The position numbers were made by a program, and so were the translations under genes. The notes under the pieces are model-generated. The model had not been told where the DNA came from. It did not search any database and was given only the letters and a program-made list of their open reading frames with translations. From assembly GCA_017934975.1 (NCBI GenBank), contig JAGBIM010000027.1, forward strand, positions 62,001 to 126,000: a DNA stretch of 64,000 bases. Reading direction: 5' to 3'. The stretch comes from Clostridia bacterium (GTDB taxonomy: Bacteria; Bacillota; Clostridia; Oscillospirales; UBA644). Of this stretch, positions 60,662 through 64,000 are shown piece by piece; the first letter of the stretch is position 1, and every line of letters starts with the position of its first letter.

Positions 60662-61492
60662 ATGAAAACCGCCGTGAATTTATCCTGTATTCCCGAGGTT
60701 CCTCGAAAGGAAATGATTCCTATCGTGAAGGCCGCAGGTTTTGACGGATGCTTTTTCGACGCCATGGGCGACCCTGCGGAAATTGGACAAATCGCACCGA
60801 AGATCCGTGAAGAAGGGCTGATTTTTCAATCGGTTCACGCGCCCTTCCGACGTATGAGCAAGATGTGGGAAGAGGGTGACGAAGGGGAAGAGGCTCTGAA
60901 AGAACTGATCGCCTGCGGAGAAGAAACTGCCAAGGCGCAGGTTCCCATTATGGTGGTTCACGCCTTCATCGGCTTTGGGGAAGAGCATCCCAACGCCCTT
61001 GGGGTGGAGCGGCTCGGACGGCTGGTGCGCCGCGCGGAGGAATTGGGATTGAAGATCGCCTTTGAAAACACCGAAGGGGAGAGCTATCTGCAGGCTCTTC
61101 GGGACGGGTTGTTTTCTTCCCCCGCCGCAGGATTTTGCATTGATACGGGGCACGAGATGTGCTACAACCGCAGTGCGGACATGATCGGAAAATACGGGCA
61201 GAACGGAAAACTGTTCTGCACCCATCTCAACGATAATATGGGAATTACGGGGCCCGAAATCTTCTGGCATGACGACGCCCACCTGCTGCCCTTTGACGGC
61301 ATCGCCGATTGGAAGGGCATCGCAAACCGCCTGGACGCCGTGGGGTACGACGGAATTCTGACCATGGAGCTGACGACCAAAAACAAGCCCAATCGGAATA
61401 CCCACGATCGTTATGCCCTTCTGTCCGCGTCGGAATATTTGTCTCTTGCCCACGAGCGGGTCCTTCGTTTTGCTGCTCTGCGTAAGGCGTGA
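60662..61492 (+). CDS. Sugar phosphate isomerase/epimerase-like TIM-barrel protein
   Basis: A 276-residue protein of the AP endonuclease-2-like xylose isomerase fold. Metal-ligand candidates are His and Glu in SVHAPFRRM, VVHAFIGF, IAFENTEGE, CIDTGHEM, CTHLNDN and LTMELTTKN. Substrate is not apparent. AGAGGTG lies ahead of the ATG at 60662, 14 bases after the ABC-F stop, so it may begin on that transcript. Confidence 0.88.
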   Translation: MKTAVNLSCIPEVPRKEMIPIVKAAGFDGCFFDAMGDPAEIGQIAPKIREEGLIFQSVHAPFRRMSKMWEEGDEGEEALKELIACGEETAKAQVPIMVVHAFIGFGEEHPNALGVERLGRLVRRAEELGLKIAFENTEGESYLQALRDGLFSSPAAGFCIDTGHEMCYNRSADMIGKYGQNGKLFCTHLNDNMGITGPEIFWHDDAHLLPFDGIADWKGIANRLDAVGYDGILTMELTTKNKPNRNTHDRYALLSASEYLSLAHERVLRFAALRKA

Positions 61493-61531
61493 TTACTGTC
61501 AGAAATCATAAATTCTCTGTCTGATTTGCTA

Positions 61532-61560
61532 TTGAATTACCCTTTTTTAAAGGCTATAAT
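61532..61560 (+). promoter_or_regulatory. Promoter of the GH109-like gene
   Basis: TTGAAT (61532-61537) and TATAAT (61555-61560) have a 17-base spacer. Confidence 0.75.
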
Positions 61561-61599
61561 GGATGTAGAATCAACCCGAACGGGTAGGAGGAAACCATC

Positions 61600-62853
61600 A
61601 TGAAGGATAAGATCAAGCTCGGTTATATCGGCGTGGGCCGTCGCGGCACCTGGGTGCTGCGGGAATGTTTTTCCCAGATGAAGGACGTGGAAGTGATTTA
61701 TATCAGCGACCTGGTTCCCGAACGGATGGAGCAGGCAAAACGGACCGTCATCGAAAACAGCGGCGTTACCCCTAAACTGGTAGCGGATTATCACGAGATT
61801 CTCGCCGATCCCCAAGTGGACGGCGTCATCGTTATGACCGGTTGGTCGGGCCGTCCTCAGATCGCCATGGAAGTGATGCGCGCGGGCAAATACGTGGGTA
61901 TTGAGGTGGGTTGTGCGGATAACCTGCAGGAATGCTACGATCTGGTCAAGGTTTCCGAGGAGACGGGCGTTCCCTGCATGATGCTGGAAAACTGCTGCTA
62001 CGGCCGTCGGGAACTTTTGGTCATGAATATGGTCAAGCAGGGACTGTTCGGGGAAGTGGTGCACTGTGCGGGCGCCTACGGCCACTACCTCAACGACGTG
62101 GAACTGTTCAAGGATATTGAAACCGAAACGCCGCCTCACTACCGCTTGCCCTTGTATATTGCCAAGAATCGGGAAAATTATCCCACCCACGAATTCGGCC
62201 CTATCTCCAAGCTTTTGGGCATTAACCGCGGGAATCGGATCGTGAGCCTTTCTTCCTTTGCCTCCAAATCCCGTTCTCTGAACCAATACGCCAAGGACCA
62301 TCTGGAAAATCCCAAGTGGGCCGAGGTGGAATATGCGCAAGGGGATATCGTTACCACCGTCATGACCTGTGCCAATGGGGAAACCGTGGTTCTGACTCTG
62401 GATACCACCGCCCCCCGCCCCTTCTACAGCCGCAGTTATACCGTTCGCGGAACCAAGGGCATGTCCTTTGAAGACGCCAAGGTTATTTATCTGGACGGCA
62501 TGGAGCACAAGATTCGCAACAACGAAGAAGAATTCTATGAAAAATACGATCACCCCCTCTACGTGGAATACCGTCAGATGGAAAGCCGCGGCGGTCACGG
62601 CGGGATCGACTGGCTGGTCTGCCGTGCCTTCGTGGAATCGGTGAAAAACGAAACCCAGCCCCCCATTGACGTGTACGATGCGGCGGCGTGGCTTGCCATC
62701 GGTCCTCTGTCCGAGGCTTCCATTCAGCAGGGCGGCGCACCCCAGGCTTTCCCCGACTTTACCAACGGAAAATGGGAAAATCGGGAACCCGTGGTCCGTT
62801 GCAAATATTGTCTGGACGAAATTTGCGAAGACAAAAACACGCCCATTTATTAA
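61600..62853 (+). CDS. Gfo/Idh/MocA oxidoreductase, GH109-like
   Basis: A 417-residue NAD-dependent Gfo/Idh/MocA protein. The Rossmann domain begins GYIGVGRRGTWVLRE. The C-terminal domain has stretches I associate with GH109 (NAD-dependent glycosidases such as alpha-N-acetylgalactosaminidase): MMLENCCYGRRELLVM, YPTHEFGPISKLLGINRG, FYSRSYTVRGTKG and PLSEASIQQGG. Those enzymes oxidise the sugar at C3, then eliminate. It is without a signal peptide. GTAGGAGG precedes the ATG. Plain dehydrogenase activity remains possible. Confidence 0.82.
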   Translation: MKDKIKLGYIGVGRRGTWVLRECFSQMKDVEVIYISDLVPERMEQAKRTVIENSGVTPKLVADYHEILADPQVDGVIVMTGWSGRPQIAMEVMRAGKYVGIEVGCADNLQECYDLVKVSEETGVPCMMLENCCYGRRELLVMNMVKQGLFGEVVHCAGAYGHYLNDVELFKDIETETPPHYRLPLYIAKNRENYPTHEFGPISKLLGINRGNRIVSLSSFASKSRSLNQYAKDHLENPKWAEVEYAQGDIVTTVMTCANGETVVLTLDTTAPRPFYSRSYTVRGTKGMSFEDAKVIYLDGMEHKIRNNEEEFYEKYDHPLYVEYRQMESRGGHGGIDWLVCRAFVESVKNETQPPIDVYDAAAWLAIGPLSEASIQQGGAPQAFPDFTNGKWENREPVVRCKYCLDEICEDKNTPIY

Positions 62854-62868
62854 GTCAAGATCTTGTGA

Positions 62869-62893
62869 GCAGTGCCGTTTTTTGCGGCACTGC
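62869..62893 (+). other. Intergenic stem-loop ahead of the last gene
   Basis: GCAGTGCCG and CGGCACTGC pair (nine pairs) around a seven-base T-rich loop. No T tract follows, so it may be an mRNA-processing or stabilising hairpin within the GH109-to-glycosidase transcript. Confidence 0.5.
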
Positions 62894-62912
62894 CCTTGTA
62901 TAGGAGGACCGT

Positions 62913-64000
62913 ATGCTCAAACCCATTAAACGAGCGGTGCATTTTGATTTTCATACCATGCCCGGTGTGGATGATTTCGGAGAAAACTTCGACGCATCCC
63001 TCTTTGCCCGACAGATGAAGGATGCCCACGTGGAATATATCAATTTCTTCGGCCGATGCAACATCGGTTGGTCTTATTATCCCACAAAAGTCGGATATCC
63101 TTATCCCGGCCTCAACGGAAAAAACATCCTCGGGGACGTGGTGCGAGAATGTCATAAATTGGGCATTCAGGTGACCGGTTATCTGAACGCCGGCGTGCAT
63201 CACGAGGCGTTGTTGCGGCATCCCGAATGGTCCAAGGTCAATATGAAAGGGGAGACGGTGGACCTGGATCCTCAAAAGCCTTTTAACGGAAATTTCTTTC
63301 GGATGCCCTGCTACAATACCGGTTACGCCGACCATCTTCTTGCGGAAATTCGGGAACTTCTGGATCTGGACGTGGATGGGATTTTTTGCGACTGTATGTT
63401 GCTTCGCCCCTGCCTTTGTCCCAACTGCACCAAAGAAATGCTGGCACGGGGAATGGATCTTTCCGATGAAAAGCAGGTCACCGATTTTGCGGAAGAACAG
63501 CGGAGGAAGATGATTCGCCGCATCCGGGAAACCGTGCCGGAGGATAAGTATCTTTTTATTAACAGCCTTCCCTGTCCGCTGACCAAGGACGTGGCAACCC
63601 ATGCGGAACTGGAGTGTTTGCCCACCGCCGACGGCTACGATCGGTTCGTGTCTCAGGTTGCCCTCGCCCGCCCTTTGTACGATACTGTAGTCTATATGAA
63701 CGGGCGCTTCCAGTGCTGTTGGGCGGATTTTGGGGGATATAAAGGCAAAGCCGCCATCGAAAACGATTTTTACGATGCCATCATGAACGGGGCGTCCACC
63801 TGCCTTGGGGATCATCTCCATCCCAATGGAATGCCCGAGGCGGATATTTATCGGGATTTAAAAGAAATTTACGCAAAAATCGAAGCCTATGAACCCTGGA
63901 CCGACGGCACCCGTTTTCAGCCGGAAATCGCCGTTCTTTCCACGGTTCCGAAGCTGAATCAGTCCCATTACGGTGTAGGGCGGATTCTGGGAGAATTGAA
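62913..64000 (+). CDS. Glycosidase-like TIM-barrel protein, partial (runs off the window)
   Basis: 362 codons of an open frame that continues past 64000. There is no signal peptide. The start (MLKPIKRAVHFDFHTMPG, AGGAGG ahead) enters a barrel: YINFFGRCNIGWSYYPTKVG, VTGYLNAGVHHEALLRHPEW, LDLDVDGIFCDCMLLRPC with CLCPNC, FINSLPC and TCLGDHLHPNGMPE. The style is that of GH29/GH151-like alpha-fucosidases and GH42-like enzymes. The rest of the protein is missing, so no firm family is given. The DGIFCDC region carries a candidate acidic nucleophile. Confidence 0.7.
   Translation, partial: MLKPIKRAVHFDFHTMPGVDDFGENFDASLFARQMKDAHVEYINFFGRCNIGWSYYPTKVGYPYPGLNGKNILGDVVRECHKLGIQVTGYLNAGVHHEALLRHPEWSKVNMKGETVDLDPQKPFNGNFFRMPCYNTGYADHLLAEIRELLDLDVDGIFCDCMLLRPCLCPNCTKEMLARGMDLSDEKQVTDFAEEQRRKMIRRIRETVPEDKYLFINSLPCPLTKDVATHAELECLPTADGYDRFVSQVALARPLYDTVVYMNGRFQCCWADFGGYKGKAAIENDFYDAIMNGASTCLGDHLHPNGMPEADIYRDLKEIYAKIEAYEPWTDGTRFQPEIAVLSTVPKLNQSHYGVGRILGEL

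Noticed and set aside
1-64000. CRISPR arrays, tRNA or rRNA genes, insertion sequences, prophage
   Set aside because: No regular direct repeats with spacers, no cloverleaf or rRNA stretches and no transposase or integrase frames were recognised by reading. A covariance-model scan would be the proper test.

Overview
The window reads as a contiguous stretch of chromosome from an anaerobic member of the Clostridia (Firmicutes), probably an uncultured gut-type lineage near the Oscillospirales. This is inference from gene content and neighbourhoods: an electron-bifurcating [FeFe] hydrogenase operon, ireB, ktrAB, dnaG next to the primary sigma factor, nnr-alr, an OmpA-free set of lipobox proteins, and strong Shine-Dalgarno sites. 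No rRNA, tRNA, CRISPR array, insertion sequence, integrase or phage gene was seen. Nearly every promoter that can be read by eye is a TTGACA/TATAAT-type site with a 17-bp spacer, which fits the SigA encoded here.

Layout. (1) 1-4766: leftward operon ktrB-ktrA-SPOUT methylase-dprA-topA (topA runs off the left edge). (2) 4965-6699: a GNAT-like protein and a divergent macro-domain protein. (3) 6718-10663: leftward operon HAD phosphatase - AEC transporter - metY - metA (O-acetylhomoserine route to homocysteine). (4) 10818-14619: dnaG, sigA and a NagD-type HAD phosphatase. (5) 14654-18487: an exported repeat protein and an SGNH esterase lipoprotein. (6) 18491-20104: AGCS symporter and a small membrane protein. 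(7) 20204-29271: leftward operon pheS-pheT-ireB-membrane protein-nnr-alr-proB-proA. (8) 29310-31386: an M14-like protein with altered metal ligands, a Nudix hydrolase and lexA. (9) 31462-39876: a nine-kilobase hydrogenase operon. hydC, hydB and hydA are interleaved with two DRTGG proteins, two GHKL ATPases, a PHP phosphoesterase, a hydrogenase-like iron-sulfur protein without the proton-relay cysteine, and a [2Fe-2S] protein. (10) 39897-40094: a short palindromic non-coding element. (11) 40135-47295: leftward carbohydrate region with two large unassigned proteins, a beta-helix protein and a GNAT gene that sits behind an apparent leader-peptide/terminator attenuator. (12) 47353-55532: DtxR-type regulator, SPFH protein and three exported enzymes. 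(13) 55550-60648: dut, CpXC protein, mnmM, HAD, alaX and an ABC-F protein with one degenerate ATP site. (14) 60662-64000: sugar isomerase, GH109-like oxidoreductase and a glycosidase-like protein that runs off the right edge.

Together the genes suggest a fermenting, H2-producing saccharolytic anaerobe. It displays lipid-anchored and membrane-anchored enzymes on acidic linkers and takes apart sugars inside the cell. The least explained parts are the signalling module inside the hydrogenase operon, the attenuator ahead of the acetyltransferase gene, and the two large intracellular proteins at 40182-42107 and 44048-47239.
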